Of a stretch of DNA of 34,474 bases, positions 20,479 through 28,819 are shown piece after piece; the stretch's first letter is position 1; the number at the start of each line of letters is the position of its first letter. Origin of the DNA: Chloroflexota bacterium (GTDB lineage: Bacteria > Chloroflexota > Dehalococcoidia > Lucifugimonadales > UBA3495). The notes beneath the pieces are model-generated. The model was not told the DNA's origin and ran no database searches. It saw only the letters and a program-made list of their open reading frames with translations. The position numbers and the translations under genes were made by a program. The DNA is taken from NCBI GenBank assembly GCA_009840165.1, contig VXOG01000027.1:1-34474 (forward strand), read 5' to 3'.

Positions 20479-22419
20479 CTACAAATTCTCAATCGCCAAC
20501 GGCTCCACCGCGTCGGCCAGCTCGAATCCGAAGACGCGCGAGTAGAAGTACAGTTCCGCCTCCAGCGCGCGCTTGATGTTCTCGGCGCGGCGGAATCCGT
20601 GCTGCTCGCCCTCGAAGGGCAGGTAGGCGCAGGGGATGCCCTTGCTGCGCACTGCGTCGAACATCATCTCGGCCTGGTTGGGCGGGACGATTCTGTCCTC
20701 CAGCCCTTGAAGCAGGATGATGGGGCACGACAGCCCGTCGGTGTGGTTGATGGGCGAACGGCTTTCGTAGGTGTCCTTCCCCTCCGGATACGGCGCGACC
20801 AGCCGGTCCAGGTAGCGCGATTCGAACTTGTGGGCGTCCGCCGCCAGCGCGGTGAGGTCAGAGACGCCGTAGTAGCTGGCGCCGGCCGCGAACACGTTGC
20901 GGAACGTCAGCGCGGCCAGCGTGGTGTATCCGCCGGCGCTGCCGCCCCGGATCGCCAGGCGGTCGCCGTCGGCGAGTCCCTGGTGGACCAGGTGCAGCGC
21001 GGCGTTGGCGCAGTCGTCCACATCTACAATGCCCCAGTTGCCGTTGAGCAGTTGACGGTACGCGCGCCCGTATCCGACGCTGCCGCCGTAGTTCACGTCC
21101 ACCACGGCGAAGCCCCGGCTGGTCCAGAACTGCACCGCCATGTCCAGCGCACCGGACGCCGCGCCCGTCGGCCCGCCGTGGCTCAGCGCCAACAGCGGCG
21201 GCAACTCGCCCTCCGGCGCTTGATACTCGGGATTCCTGGGCGCGTAGTAGAGGGCGTAGGCCGGCCGCCCTTCGTTGGACGGAAACTCGATGGCCTGCGC
21301 CGGCGAGACGTAGCCGGCGTCCACGTTGGTCGTTGACGCTGCTTTCAGCGTTTCCCAATAACCGTCGCTCAGGTTCACCCGCAGCAGCGACATGGGGCGC
21401 TCGGCGTCGCCGGCCACCACCACCGCCGTGATGCCGAACACTGCCAAGTCGCCGCGGCCCATCTCGCCGGCCGGGACATTCAAAGGCTGCATAACGCCGC
21501 GGTTGGGGTTCAGGCGGTTCAGCGACCACGCGCCGCGGCGGTTCACCGCGCAGATGATGTCGCCGTTGCCGGCGAACCCGTAGGTGCGGCTGGCGAACAC
21601 CCACTGGGGGCGGGCATATTCGGCATCGTCCGGGTAGAGCGCCTCCGGCCCGTTGTCGCCGTGTCGGTAGAGGTTCCACCAACCGGATTCGTCGGACACG
21701 TAGTGCAGTATGCCATTGGGCGACCATTCCGGTTGGTACACCGATACGCGCTCGCCGCCGGCAACCAGCGTTGCCTCGCCCAGCGTTCCGTCGTGCAACA
21801 CCGGCGCGGTCCACAGGTGGGTTCCGTCCCAGGGCATGTTGGGATGATTCCACGACAGCCACGCGAGGGTCTTGCCGTCAGGACTCAAGCGCGGCGACGA
21901 CACGAAATCCCAGCCTTCGGCCAGGACGACCTGTTCGCCAATACCGTCCGCCGGCACCGCTGCGATGGCGTTCACGATGTTTTGGGGATCCGAGTGGTCT
22001 TCCCGGACGCAGATGAGACGGTTTTGGGCTCGGTCCAGCGTGGCGTCGGCGTAGCGGAGGGGAGCTTCCGGAGTGATGGCCTGCGGCTCGCCGCCCGGTT
22101 CCTGACGGTAGATGCGCTGGTCGTCGAAGTTGGAGAACCACACCGTGCCGGCGTGGGCGATCCACGCGCCGCCGCCGTACTCGTGTACCCGCGTCCGCGC
22201 GTTGAAGGGTGGTGGGTTAATCTCTGCGACATTTCCATCCCGCGTCATGCGCATGATGACGTTGCGCCCGCCCTCTGAGGGCCGGCCTTCCGTCCAGAGG
22301 ATGGCGTCGCCGTCGATGGCGACCTGTCCGATGCTGATAGACTCCGCGACGATAGCGTCCGCAGTGATGGGCGAACGCCAGGAACCGTAGGGGGCGATGG
22401 TGAGGTTGTTGGTAGTCAA
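20479..22419 (-). CDS. S9 family peptidase (acylaminoacyl/dipeptidyl peptidase type)
   Basis: A 646-residue protein with an N-terminal seven-bladed beta-propeller (WD-like DGDAILWTEGRPSEGG repeats) and a C-terminal alpha/beta hydrolase. The catalytic triad is Ser494 in GGSAGGY, Asp575 in GLEDRIVPP and His607 in GEQHGF. It cleaves short peptides after proline or releases acyl-amino acids, as in the S9C group. The frame remains open upstream to 22473, but that part translates a dispersed repeat (MGEGWGEE...), so the TTG at 22419 preceded by GGAG is preferred. No signal peptide; probably cytoplasmic. It lies downstream of the LLM oxidoreductase gene, separated by a palindromic repeat. Confidence 0.88.
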   Translation of the reverse strand: MTTNNLTIAPYGSWRSPITADAIVAESISIGQVAIDGDAILWTEGRPSEGGRNVIMRMTRDGNVAEINPPPFNARTRVHEYGGGAWIAHAGTVWFSNFDDQRIYRQEPGGEPQAITPEAPLRYADATLDRAQNRLICVREDHSDPQNIVNAIAAVPADGIGEQVVLAEGWDFVSSPRLSPDGKTLAWLSWNHPNMPWDGTHLWTAPVLHDGTLGEATLVAGGERVSVYQPEWSPNGILHYVSDESGWWNLYRHGDNGPEALYPDDAEYARPQWVFASRTYGFAGNGDIICAVNRRGAWSLNRLNPNRGVMQPLNVPAGEMGRGDLAVFGITAVVVAGDAERPMSLLRVNLSDGYWETLKAASTTNVDAGYVSPAQAIEFPSNEGRPAYALYYAPRNPEYQAPEGELPPLLALSHGGPTGAASGALDMAVQFWTSRGFAVVDVNYGGSVGYGRAYRQLLNGNWGIVDVDDCANAALHLVHQGLADGDRLAIRGGSAGGYTTLAALTFRNVFAAGASYYGVSDLTALAADAHKFESRYLDRLVAPYPEGKDTYESRSPINHTDGLSCPIILLQGLEDRIVPPNQAEMMFDAVRSKGIPCAYLPFEGEQHGFRRAENIKRALEAELYFYSRVFGFELADAVEPLAIENL

Positions 22420-22450
22420 GAGAACTTCTCCGTTGGCGAAGGGGGACGCC

Positions 22451-22487
22451 TCCTCACCCCAACCCTCTCCCACCAGGGGAGAGGGGG
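22451..22487. repeat. Dispersed palindromic repeat, family 2
   Basis: CTCACCCCAACCCTCTCCC followed by ACCA and GGGGAGAGGG gives a 9-bp stem. Related copies are at 24121-24157 and 25300-25332, all between genes of the minus-strand PHA cluster. Confidence 0.8.
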
Positions 22488-22498
22488 TTTCAGATGCT

Positions 22499-23380
22499 TT
22501 ACCCGGCGACTGCCGGCATGACCTCTGCCGCTACGGTTTCCATTGCTGGGAACACCTCCGCGGGGTCGCCGGAGTAGGGGGACACCACGATGCGCGATAC
22601 GCCGATGTCCCGGTAGGCCTGGGCGTTGGCGCGCATCTCCGCCGGGTCGGTACCCAGCGTGAACCGTCCGGGCCGGCCGCCCTGCAACGGGACGCTGACC
22701 GACACCGGGATGGTGGCCGGATCGCGGTCGGCCCGCTCCGCACGTTCGTGGAGGTAGCGAATGCCCTGGGCCAGGTCCTCCGGCGGCATGGCGGTGGGAT
22801 GCCACCCGTCGCCGTGGCGGGCGGCTCGCCGGATGGCGGCGCGACTGGTGCCGCCGATAATCAGGGGGATGCCCTCGGGACGCACCGGGCGCGGCGAGAA
22901 CGCCATGTCCGCGAACTGGAAAAAGCGGCCCTCGTACCGGGGATCGTCGTCGCACCAGAGGGTTTTCATTATCTCGATGGACTCGTCGGTGTACGGGCCA
23001 CGCTCCGAGAAGGGCACGCCCATGGCCTCGATTTCGGTGTCGATCACGCCAACGCCAACGCCCAGAGCGACGCGCCCGCCGGATAGCTGGTCCAGGGTGG
23101 CCGCCTGCTTCGCCAGACGCATGGGGTTGTGATAGGGCAGCACCAGCACGCTGGTGCCCAGGATGACGCGGCTGGTCTGGGCGGCCGCGTAGGTCAGTAT
23201 GGTCATGGGATCGTAGTAGGGGCGGTTGCCGAGACGCTCGTACACGTAGCTGACGTTGAAAACGTGGTCGCTGGCCCAGACGGAGTCGTAGCCCAACTCC
23301 TCGGCGCGGGCCGCAACGTTGACCACGTCCTGCACGTTACTCAGGCCCTGGTTGTTGGAAAGGGAAAAGCCGATGTTCAT
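22499..23380 (-). CDS. LLM-class, probably F420-dependent oxidoreductase
   Basis: A 293-residue TIM-barrel flavin/F420 enzyme of the luciferase-like monooxygenase family: EELGYDSVWASDHVF, TSRVILGTSVLVLPYHNPMRLAKQAATLDQLSGGRVALGVGVG-type signature, IPLIIGGTSRAAIRRAARHGDGW. These enzymes use coenzyme F420 or FMN for hydride transfer; the substrate is unknown. The ATG at 23380 overlaps the phaE stop (TGATG) and has AGGAG upstream, so it is co-translated with phaE. An upstream GTG at 23383 is less likely. Location at the end of the PHA operon is suggestive but not proof of a role in storage metabolism. Confidence 0.85.
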   Translation of the reverse strand: MNIGFSLSNNQGLSNVQDVVNVAARAEELGYDSVWASDHVFNVSYVYERLGNRPYYDPMTILTYAAAQTSRVILGTSVLVLPYHNPMRLAKQAATLDQLSGGRVALGVGVGVIDTEIEAMGVPFSERGPYTDESIEIMKTLWCDDDPRYEGRFFQFADMAFSPRPVRPEGIPLIIGGTSRAAIRRAARHGDGWHPTAMPPEDLAQGIRYLHERAERADRDPATIPVSVSVPLQGGRPGRFTLGTDPAEMRANAQAYRDIGVSRIVVSPYSGDPAEVFPAMETVAAEVMPAVAG

Positions 23381-24045
23381 CACGAATCTCCTGCCGCTTC
23401 AGTATCGGCGTTGGCGTTATTGCGGGCGTTTCTGCGCCGGCTGCCTGCGCCGCTGCGCGCCGCTTCCTGCTCCTTGCGCAGCTTGCGGATCTCGTCCTCC
23501 AGGTCGTCCAGCCGCTCCTCGATGCCCAGCACGTGTACGAACAGGCGGTTCATCTGGCTGCGGGACGGCATGTTGTAGGTTCGCAGTATGGCGTCGATCT
23601 GGGGGTTCATCGCATCGGCTATGCGCTCCTGTGCATGCAGGCCCTGCTCCATGTACTTGCCCAGCGCCTTGGCGAAGTCCTCGGTGCTCATGGTGTCCGC
23701 AAAGGTCTTTGCCATGGCTTCCAGTTGCTCGTTCCACTGCTTCTGGGCGTCGCTGAGGGTCTGCGCGCTGTGCGACGCGGCCATCAGCCGGCTCCACTGC
23801 TGAAGCCACTGGTTGAAGAACTGCTGCCACATCCCCGTCACGTCGCCGGCGCCGAAGGGAGGCGCAAAAGCTCCAAACCCAGGCATTCCGGCTCCCGGCA
23901 TTCCCATCCCCGGCATAGCTCCGTTGTTGGGCGGCCAGAACGGGTTGGGCGACCCGGACGCCGCCTGCTGCCACATCTCGGTGGACTTGCGGAACATCTC
24001 CTGCCAGGCCTCAAAGGGGTTGGCGGTGTTCTGCGCGCTGGTCAT
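23380..24045 (-). CDS. phaE: PhaE-like subunit of class III PHA synthase
   Basis: A 221-residue protein, shorter than purple sulfur bacterial PhaE and nearer to Bacillus PhaR in size. The N-terminus has NPFEAWQEMFRKSTEMWQ. It is followed by a Gly/Met/Pro-rich linker (GMGMPGAGMPGFG), amphipathic helices, a conserved RLFVHVLGIEERLDDLEDEIRKL coiled coil and a basic disordered tail. PhaE is required with PhaC for polyester synthesis at granules. The ATG at 24045 has AGGAGA at proper distance, and an in-frame GTG 18 bases upstream lies before that site. The gene lies downstream of phaC on the same strand with a repeat in the 145-base gap. Confidence 0.75.
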   Translation of the reverse strand: MTSAQNTANPFEAWQEMFRKSTEMWQQAASGSPNPFWPPNNGAMPGMGMPGAGMPGFGAFAPPFGAGDVTGMWQQFFNQWLQQWSRLMAASHSAQTLSDAQKQWNEQLEAMAKTFADTMSTEDFAKALGKYMEQGLHAQERIADAMNPQIDAILRTYNMPSRSQMNRLFVHVLGIEERLDDLEDEIRKLRKEQEAARSGAGSRRRNARNNANADTEAAGDS

Positions 24046-24120
24046 TCTGTTCTCTCCTGACACCCCTCAGCCCTCGCGAGGTATGGGGGTAGATATTGGG
24101 CATTCTGCTGGGGTTTTCGC

Positions 24121-24157
24121 CATCACCTCTTACCCTCTCCCATCAAGGGAGAGGGAG
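24121..24157. repeat. Dispersed palindromic repeat, family 2
   Basis: CCCTCTCCC (24133-24141), loop ATCAA, GGGAGAGGG (24147-24155): a perfect 9-bp stem lying between phaC and phaE. Confidence 0.8.
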
Positions 24158-24190
24158 CATAGACGTTCGACACTGGCGAGAGCGCTTGGC

Positions 24191-25267
24191 CTATTCCACC
24201 CGCTCCGTTACCCACTCGTCGATCTTGGGCCACAGGGTGTGGTTCGCCTGGCGACCCGAGAAGACCGAGATGTGGCCGCCCGGCAGCTCCATGAACTCCT
24301 TGTCCTCGGAAGACACCGCGTCGAGCAGGCCGCGGGCCGCCGGAGCCGGCACTATGAAGTCCTGGCTGGCCGCCACGCAGAGCAACGGCTGTTGGATTTT
24401 CGACAGGTCAACGCGGCGTCCGTTCAGCACAAACTCGCCGTTGACCAACTCGTTCCTGCCGTACATCTGCTTGGACAACTGTGCGAAGAAGCGCCCCGGC
24501 ATCCCGATGAAGTCGCTAGCCCAGCGGTTCATGGCCTTGTAGTTGTCAACGTAGCCGGGCCGATTCACGTTGGCCCACAGGCCCGAGAGCGCCTGGGCGT
24601 CCAGCGTGGGGCGCAGCATCTTGAAACCGGCGCCCATGAGGTTGGCTGGCAGGACTCCGTAGTGTTCCACGATGAGATCGGCGGGGAAGTACCGTTCATC
24701 CAGCCACACGCGGAACATCCCGCCTTCCTCGAAGTTGATGGGCGCGACGATGGCGACGAAGTTCTTCACCGGTGAGTCGGGATGGGTCGCCAGGTAGGTT
24801 GCCGCCAGCGTTCCGCCCAGGCAGATGCCGTTGAGCGTAATCTCGGTGGCGTCCGATGCTTCCAGGGCCCGGTCGATGGCCCGCGGTATCAGCTTGAATA
24901 CCGCTTCCTCAAAGCCCAGTTCCTTGTCCTCGGCGGCGATTTCGCCCCAGTCCAGCAGGTACACGTCGTGTCCCTGGTTGGTCAGGTACTCAATCATGCT
25001 GTTGCCGGGCAGCAGGTCCAGAACGTAGGGACGGCTGATGCCCAGCCAAGGCACCATGAGGTAGGGCGTCCGGTGCTTGATTCGGTCCCGCTCACCGTAG
25101 CGCAGCAGGCGCACTTTGCCGCGCTTCCAGACGACCTCGTAGGGCGTGACGTCGATGGGCGGCTCGGCCGGGTTAATCACGAAGGAATCAACCATTGCCT
25201 GGGCGCGCTTGAGGTGTTCCTGCATGTCTTCCTGGAACTGGGAAACAAACTCTGCCTGGCTGACCAC
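24191..25267 (-). CDS. phaC: Class III polyhydroxyalkanoate synthase catalytic subunit
   Basis: A 358-residue alpha/beta-hydrolase-fold polymerase, the usual length for class III PhaC. The lipase-like box GICLGG contains Cys149, and the other triad members are Asp303 in SQDFIVP and His332 in GGHISVFSG. These positions are almost identical to those of the Allochromatium vinosum enzyme. It polymerises hydroxyacyl-CoA into storage polyester at the granule surface. The gene order regulator, phasin, phaC, phaE supports the assignment. No phaA or phaB lies in the window; SDR 10852-11703 is not linked. An AGGAGGAACGCC-type site precedes the ATG. Confidence 0.93.
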   Translation of the reverse strand: MVSQAEFVSQFQEDMQEHLKRAQAMVDSFVINPAEPPIDVTPYEVVWKRGKVRLLRYGERDRIKHRTPYLMVPWLGISRPYVLDLLPGNSMIEYLTNQGHDVYLLDWGEIAAEDKELGFEEAVFKLIPRAIDRALEASDATEITLNGICLGGTLAATYLATHPDSPVKNFVAIVAPINFEEGGMFRVWLDERYFPADLIVEHYGVLPANLMGAGFKMLRPTLDAQALSGLWANVNRPGYVDNYKAMNRWASDFIGMPGRFFAQLSKQMYGRNELVNGEFVLNGRRVDLSKIQQPLLCVAASQDFIVPAPAARGLLDAVSSEDKEFMELPGGHISVFSGRQANHTLWPKIDEWVTERVE

Positions 25268-25299
25268 CGGCGTTCCTCCTCGGCGTTTATGCCATCAAT

Positions 25300-25332
25300 T
25301 GCCCCTCTCCCGTGTCGAGAGAGGGGTGGGGT
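25300..25332. repeat. Dispersed palindromic repeat, family 2
   Basis: CCCCTCTC (25302-25309) pairs with GAGAGGGG (25319-25326), followed by TGGGG. It lies between the phasin-like gene and phaC and may act as a processing or attenuation hairpin. Confidence 0.75.
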
Positions 25333-25357
25333 CTCGGTACGAGAAGATCCACGGGCT

Positions 25358-25594
25358 TTAGGCCCCGGCGTTAGGAGCCATGCCCTTGGTGGTGTCCAGC
25401 AGCCACTCCATGTAGGCCTCGCCATACTTGACGGAACTCTGGGCGAACTGCTGGCTCGATTCCACCAGCTTCACGTTGGCGTCCATCATGCCCGTGATCA
25501 GGGTGTTGCTCTGCTGCATGCCGGTGTTGAAGGCGGCAAAGCCGCTGGTCATCACGTCGTTGTACGCCTTGAAGAGTTCCTGGGTCTTTTCCAT
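25358..25594 (-). CDS. Small phasin-like protein
   Basis: A 78-residue amphipathic helical protein (KTQELFKAYNDVMTSGFAAF, then SSQQFAQSSVKYGEAYMEWL) with the A/Q/S/F-rich composition of phasins, which coat PHA granules. Similar in character to PhaP-type proteins though short. The ATG at 25594 is preceded by AGGAG. It lies 56 bases after the PadR regulator gene and upstream of phaC in the same direction. In Bacillus a PadR-family regulator (PhaQ) controls the adjacent phasin gene, and the arrangement here matches that pattern. Confidence 0.65.
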   Translation of the reverse strand: MEKTQELFKAYNDVMTSGFAAFNTGMQQSNTLITGMMDANVKLVESSQQFAQSSVKYGEAYMEWLLDTTKGMAPNAGA

Positions 25595-25650
25595 GATACT
25601 ACGCTCCTGTTGTTGCGGTTCGTTCACGATTACGGCGCAAGGGGCGTCCA

Positions 25651-26061
25651 TTACCCGCGTTGCGTTTCGTCATCTGATTCCGTTGGATCCGGCGTGGGGG
25701 TCGGCGCAAACCCGAAGGTCTGGGCGTACAGGTCAAAAAACCCGTTGATCATCCGCTGGTAGCCCGACACGACTTCCGTCCAGCCCTGCAACAGTTCCTC
25801 TCCCGCGTCGGTTATGCTGTAAACTCGCCGGGCCGGGCCGCTGTCGCCGGTCTCCCATTCCGAAGAAACAAAGCCTTGATTCTCCAGCCGGCGCAGTTCC
25901 TTGTAGAGCGTCGGGTGGTCCACTTCCGAAAAGCCCATGCTGTTGAGGTGCTGCATGATCAGATAGCCGTGCAGGCTCCACTGCTTCAGCAGCAAAAGCA
26001 CCCACGGCGTCATGAAACTCCGGGGCAGTTTCGGGTTGATGGTTTGCTCAGCACCTTCCAT
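25651..26061 (-). CDS. PadR-family regulator, PhaQ-like
   Basis: A 136-residue transcription factor. The PadR winged helix spans about 12-85 (FMTPWVLLLLKQWSLHGYLIMQHL, DHPTLYKELRRLENQGFV, RRVYSITDAGEELL), followed by a short C-terminal helix for dimerisation and an acidic Pro/Thr tail. The start at 26061 is chosen because homology begins there and a promoter with -10 ending 7 bases upstream makes longer versions impossible. No ribosome-binding site is visible, so translation is probably leaderless. It heads the phasin-phaC-phaE operon and may be a polymer-responsive repressor like Bacillus PhaQ (inference from position and family). Confidence 0.85.
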   Translation of the reverse strand: MEGAEQTINPKLPRSFMTPWVLLLLKQWSLHGYLIMQHLNSMGFSEVDHPTLYKELRRLENQGFVSSEWETGDSGPARRVYSITDAGEELLQGWTEVVSGYQRMINGFFDLYAQTFGFAPTPTPDPTESDDETQRG

Positions 26062-26062
26062 A

Positions 26063-26097
26063 TATGTATTTTTACCACATAGGTGTGCATACGTCAA
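26063..26097 (-). promoter_or_regulatory. Promoter and candidate PadR operator of the PHA operon
   Basis: On the minus strand TTGACG (26097-26092) and TAAAAA (26074-26069) are 17 bases apart. The inverted repeat TATGT-N9-ACATA (26063-26081) overlaps the -10 and predicted transcript start. ATGT/ACAT dyads are typical of PadR operators, so autorepression is likely. Confidence 0.5.
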
Positions 26098-26203
26098 CCG
26101 AGTCCCCGATACAGTCAGCCAGTATCTGGTATGGTATGATATTTGCAGCATTTCACAGGTACGGGTTGATACACCCGGCGCGTCTTGATGGCTAGAGGTT
26201 ACG

Positions 26204-26644
26204 ATGCCACGGCTGACTCCCCAGGAAGTTGACGATTACCTTGCCGGCGCCCACGTGGCCCATTTCGCATCCATTCGGCGAAATGGCGGCCCCCACATCT
26301 CGCCGGTCTGGTATCAGTGGAAATCCGGCAGCGAACCCGAAACCGGCACCGTAACCGTCGTATCCGGTGATTCCGCCGTCAAGACCCGGAACGTCCGCCG
26401 CAATCCCAAGGTCTCCCTCTCCGTAGCCACCGACGAGTGGCCTTACCAGTACGTTATTCTGGAGGGCGAAGCCACTGTCTCCACCCACAACATCAAGGAA
26501 GCGGTGCGCAGCATTTTCTCACGGTACGAGGGTGACGAGCGTGGCGAGGAAGACGCCAACGAGCTGACCCAGGGCGATCAGAAGCTCGTATCCATAGTGA
26601 TCAACGTCAAGCGCATCCTCTCCTGGAAGGGAGATGCCGAGTAA
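26204..26644 (+). CDS. PPOX-class flavin/F420-dependent protein
   Basis: A 146-residue split-barrel protein of the pyridoxamine 5'-phosphate oxidase-like superfamily, F420-dependent subgroup. Motifs: HVAHFASIRRNGGPHISPVWYQW near the N-terminus (cofactor strand), then KTRNVRRNPKVSLSVATDEWPYQYVILEGEATV, typical of TIGR03618-like members. It would bind FMN or F420 and reduce an unknown substrate in the cytoplasm. AGAGG lies before the ATG. It is divergent from the PadR gene and overlaps the following FAD oxidoreductase by 11 bases, so the two are coupled. Confidence 0.85.
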   Translation: MPRLTPQEVDDYLAGAHVAHFASIRRNGGPHISPVWYQWKSGSEPETGTVTVVSGDSAVKTRNVRRNPKVSLSVATDEWPYQYVILEGEATVSTHNIKEAVRSIFSRYEGDERGEEDANELTQGDQKLVSIVINVKRILSWKGDAE

Positions 26645-27830
26645 TTCCACACCGTCCGTCCCTCGAACCGCCGACGCCGTGATCATCGGCGGCGGCGTCA
26701 TCGGTTGCGCCATTCAGTACAACCTGGCGCAACTGGGCGTTCCCAACACCGTACTTCTCGAACGCGACGTGCTTGGCTCCGGCAGCACCGGCCGCTCCCA
26801 GGCCATCTGTCGCATGCACTATTCCAACCCCATAACCACCGAACTGGCGTGGCAGAGCCTGCAAGTTTTTGCCGATTTCGATGCCCGGGTTGGCGGCCAG
26901 TCCGGTTTCGTGCGCACCGGTTACCTGGTGGTAGTTAACGAGGCGGATCAGGGCGGCCTGGAGCGCAACGTCGCCATGCAACAGGAACTGGGCGTGCCCA
27001 CCTCGGTGATGTCCCAGGACGACCTTGCACGCCTGGCGCCCATGGTCACCTTGTACGATGACGAGCGCGCCGCCTGGGAACCGGAATCGGGATACGCCGA
27101 CCCTTACCAGGTAACCGTTTCCTACTCCGCTCGCGCCCAGGAAGCGGGCGCGCGGATCGTAACCCGCAACCCTGCCTCGGGCATTGAAACGGACGGCGAC
27201 CGCGTGCAAGCTGTGGTCACCGCCAATGGCGAACGCATCGCCACGGATACCGTCATTGTCGCCGCCGGCCCGTGGTCGAAACAGGTGCTCGCCGGCGTGG
27301 GAGTTGACGTACCCCTGATTCCCGTGCGACATCAGGTTGCCACCGTGGCCCGTCCCGTGGAGGCGGTGCCGCACCATCCTACGGTTGGCGACATCAGCCA
27401 GTCCTTCTCCTTCCGGCCCGATGGCTCCAATTTCACCACCATGGGGTTCGGAGACGACGACGAACAGTCAGACCCCGACGTTTATCCGCAGGGTCTGGAA
27501 CTGTCGGAGGCGGCAACTGCCCGCACCAAACTGGCCCGCCGGGTTCCCGGCATGGCCAACGCCTACTACCGGGGCGGGTGGTCCGGCCTGTTCACCACCA
27601 CGCCCGACTGGCATCCCGTGCTGGACGCGATTCCCGGCGTCGGTGGCCTCTACTGCGCCATCGGTTTCAGCGGCCACGGGTTCAAGTTGTCGCCCGCCAT
27701 CGGCAAGTCCGTTGCCGAGCTGGTGGTGGAAGGCCGCGCCCGGGACGTTGACCTTACGCCGCTGCGGTTCGCTCGTTTCGCGGAGGGGGACCTGCTGGAG
27801 TCCAGCTACCGCTACCGGGTGTTGGCGTGA
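26634..27830 (+). CDS. FAD-dependent oxidoreductase (DAO/sarcosine oxidase-like)
   Basis: A 398-residue member of the D-amino-acid oxidase/glycine oxidase/sarcosine oxidase beta family. The FAD Rossmann motif is VIIGGGVIGCAIQYNLAQLG (about 16-35), with GSTGRSQAICR after it, VIVAAGPWSKQVL in the middle and a C-terminal GLYCAIGFSGHGFKLSPAIGKSVAEL, typical of the family. It oxidises a secondary or primary amine such as an N-methyl amino acid; the exact substrate is unknown. A GGAAGGGAG site precedes the ATG. Glycine cleavage genes downstream (gcvPA/B) could take up a glycine product, but the R-M genes intervene. Confidence 0.88.
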   Translation: MPSNSTPSVPRTADAVIIGGGVIGCAIQYNLAQLGVPNTVLLERDVLGSGSTGRSQAICRMHYSNPITTELAWQSLQVFADFDARVGGQSGFVRTGYLVVVNEADQGGLERNVAMQQELGVPTSVMSQDDLARLAPMVTLYDDERAAWEPESGYADPYQVTVSYSARAQEAGARIVTRNPASGIETDGDRVQAVVTANGERIATDTVIVAAGPWSKQVLAGVGVDVPLIPVRHQVATVARPVEAVPHHPTVGDISQSFSFRPDGSNFTTMGFGDDDEQSDPDVYPQGLELSEAATARTKLARRVPGMANAYYRGGWSGLFTTTPDWHPVLDAIPGVGGLYCAIGFSGHGFKLSPAIGKSVAELVVEGRARDVDLTPLRFARFAEGDLLESSYRYRVLA

Positions 27831-27877
27831 AAGAAGTTTTGCATGGATGTACAGGATAAACAAGATTTTGACTGATT

Positions 27878-28819
27878 ATGCTGTCGTCAAACGAGATATA
27901 TCAGGGTGACGCCAGAGAGTTGCTACCGCAAATGCGGCTTGAATCCGTAGCCTTGAGTTTCTGGTCGCCGCCGTACTTCGTCGGCAAATCCTACGAAGCC
28001 GATATGGATTTTGCCGATTGGTCCGGTTTGATGCGGGAGACTATCGAAGGGCATTTCCCGGTGACTGTTCCCGGCGGCTTTCTGGCCGTCAACATCGCTG
28101 ATATTCTGGCCTTTGAAGACCCGGATATGCCGCGCATCCAGGCCGATAACGTCAGCGCCAAGAAGGTGAAAATCACGCGGGAACAAGTGTTGGCCGCGCA
28201 GCAGGCTAACCCAGGGTTTGACAAGTATCAACTGGCTGCGCTGCTGGGGTGCAGTGAGCAAACCATTGACCGCCGCTTGAAAAACAACAACGTGCGCGGC
28301 GGGAAGTACACGCCTCAAACCAGGGTTAAACTAACCGCCGGACTGATTGAGCAGTGGGCTTACGACGCGGGGTTCTACCTTTACGACCGACGGATGTGGG
28401 TAAAGGACCCCGCGTGGGAAAACAGTCGTTGGCACAGCCTGTCGTACCGCGCCGTGGACGAGTTTGAGCACCTGCTGATTTTCTGGAAGCCGGGCATTAC
28501 GGTGGTGAACCGGGAGCGCCTGGACCCCGGCGAATGGGCGGAATGGGGTTCCCGCGGCGTGTGGAGCATACCGTCGGTGCGTTCCAACAGCGCCCACGAG
28601 TCGCAATTCCCGATAGAACTGCCCCGCCGGATGATTCGGCTGCTCACTGAAACGGACGATCTGGTGTTGGACTGCTTTGTTGGCAGCGGCACCACGGCGC
28701 TGGCAGCTATAGAGCAGGGTCGGCGGTTTATGGGGTTCGACATCAGCAGGGACAGTGTGAGTTTGGCGGAAAAGCGCGTTGCGGAGGCTATGGCAACTCA
28801 AAGGATGTTGCCCCTATGA
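27878..28819 (+). CDS. Type II DNA methyltransferase (N4-cytosine type) with internal HTH-like insert
   Basis: A 313-residue beta-class-like modification enzyme. The catalytic motif SPPY (30-33) precedes the SAM-binding motif DCFVGSG (265-271). SPPY is usual in N4-cytosine methylases. Residues about 95-145 form an insert with a helix-turn-helix-like segment (KYQLAALLGCSEQTIDRRLKNNNVRGG) probably used for DNA recognition or autoregulation. Its stop overlaps the start of the nuclease gene (ATGA), as in coupled restriction-modification operons. It should protect host sites from the partner nuclease. The short upstream gap contains a sequence resembling a common intergenic repeat (GGATGTACAGGATAAACAAG) and no clear ribosome-binding site. 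Confidence 0.88.
   Translation: MLSSNEIYQGDARELLPQMRLESVALSFWSPPYFVGKSYEADMDFADWSGLMRETIEGHFPVTVPGGFLAVNIADILAFEDPDMPRIQADNVSAKKVKITREQVLAAQQANPGFDKYQLAALLGCSEQTIDRRLKNNNVRGGKYTPQTRVKLTAGLIEQWAYDAGFYLYDRRMWVKDPAWENSRWHSLSYRAVDEFEHLLIFWKPGITVVNRERLDPGEWAEWGSRGVWSIPSVRSNSAHESQFPIELPRRMIRLLTETDDLVLDCFVGSGTTALAAIEQGRRFMGFDISRDSVSLAEKRVAEAMATQRMLPL

Noticed and set aside
20599..21336. Plus-strand ORF opposite the S9 peptidase
   Set aside because: Shadow frame of a gene with an intact catalytic triad; no recognisable domain.
27831..27877. Short gap before the methylase gene as an attachment site
   Set aside because: It resembles a common intergenic repeat and shows no direct duplicate, tRNA or integrase nearby.
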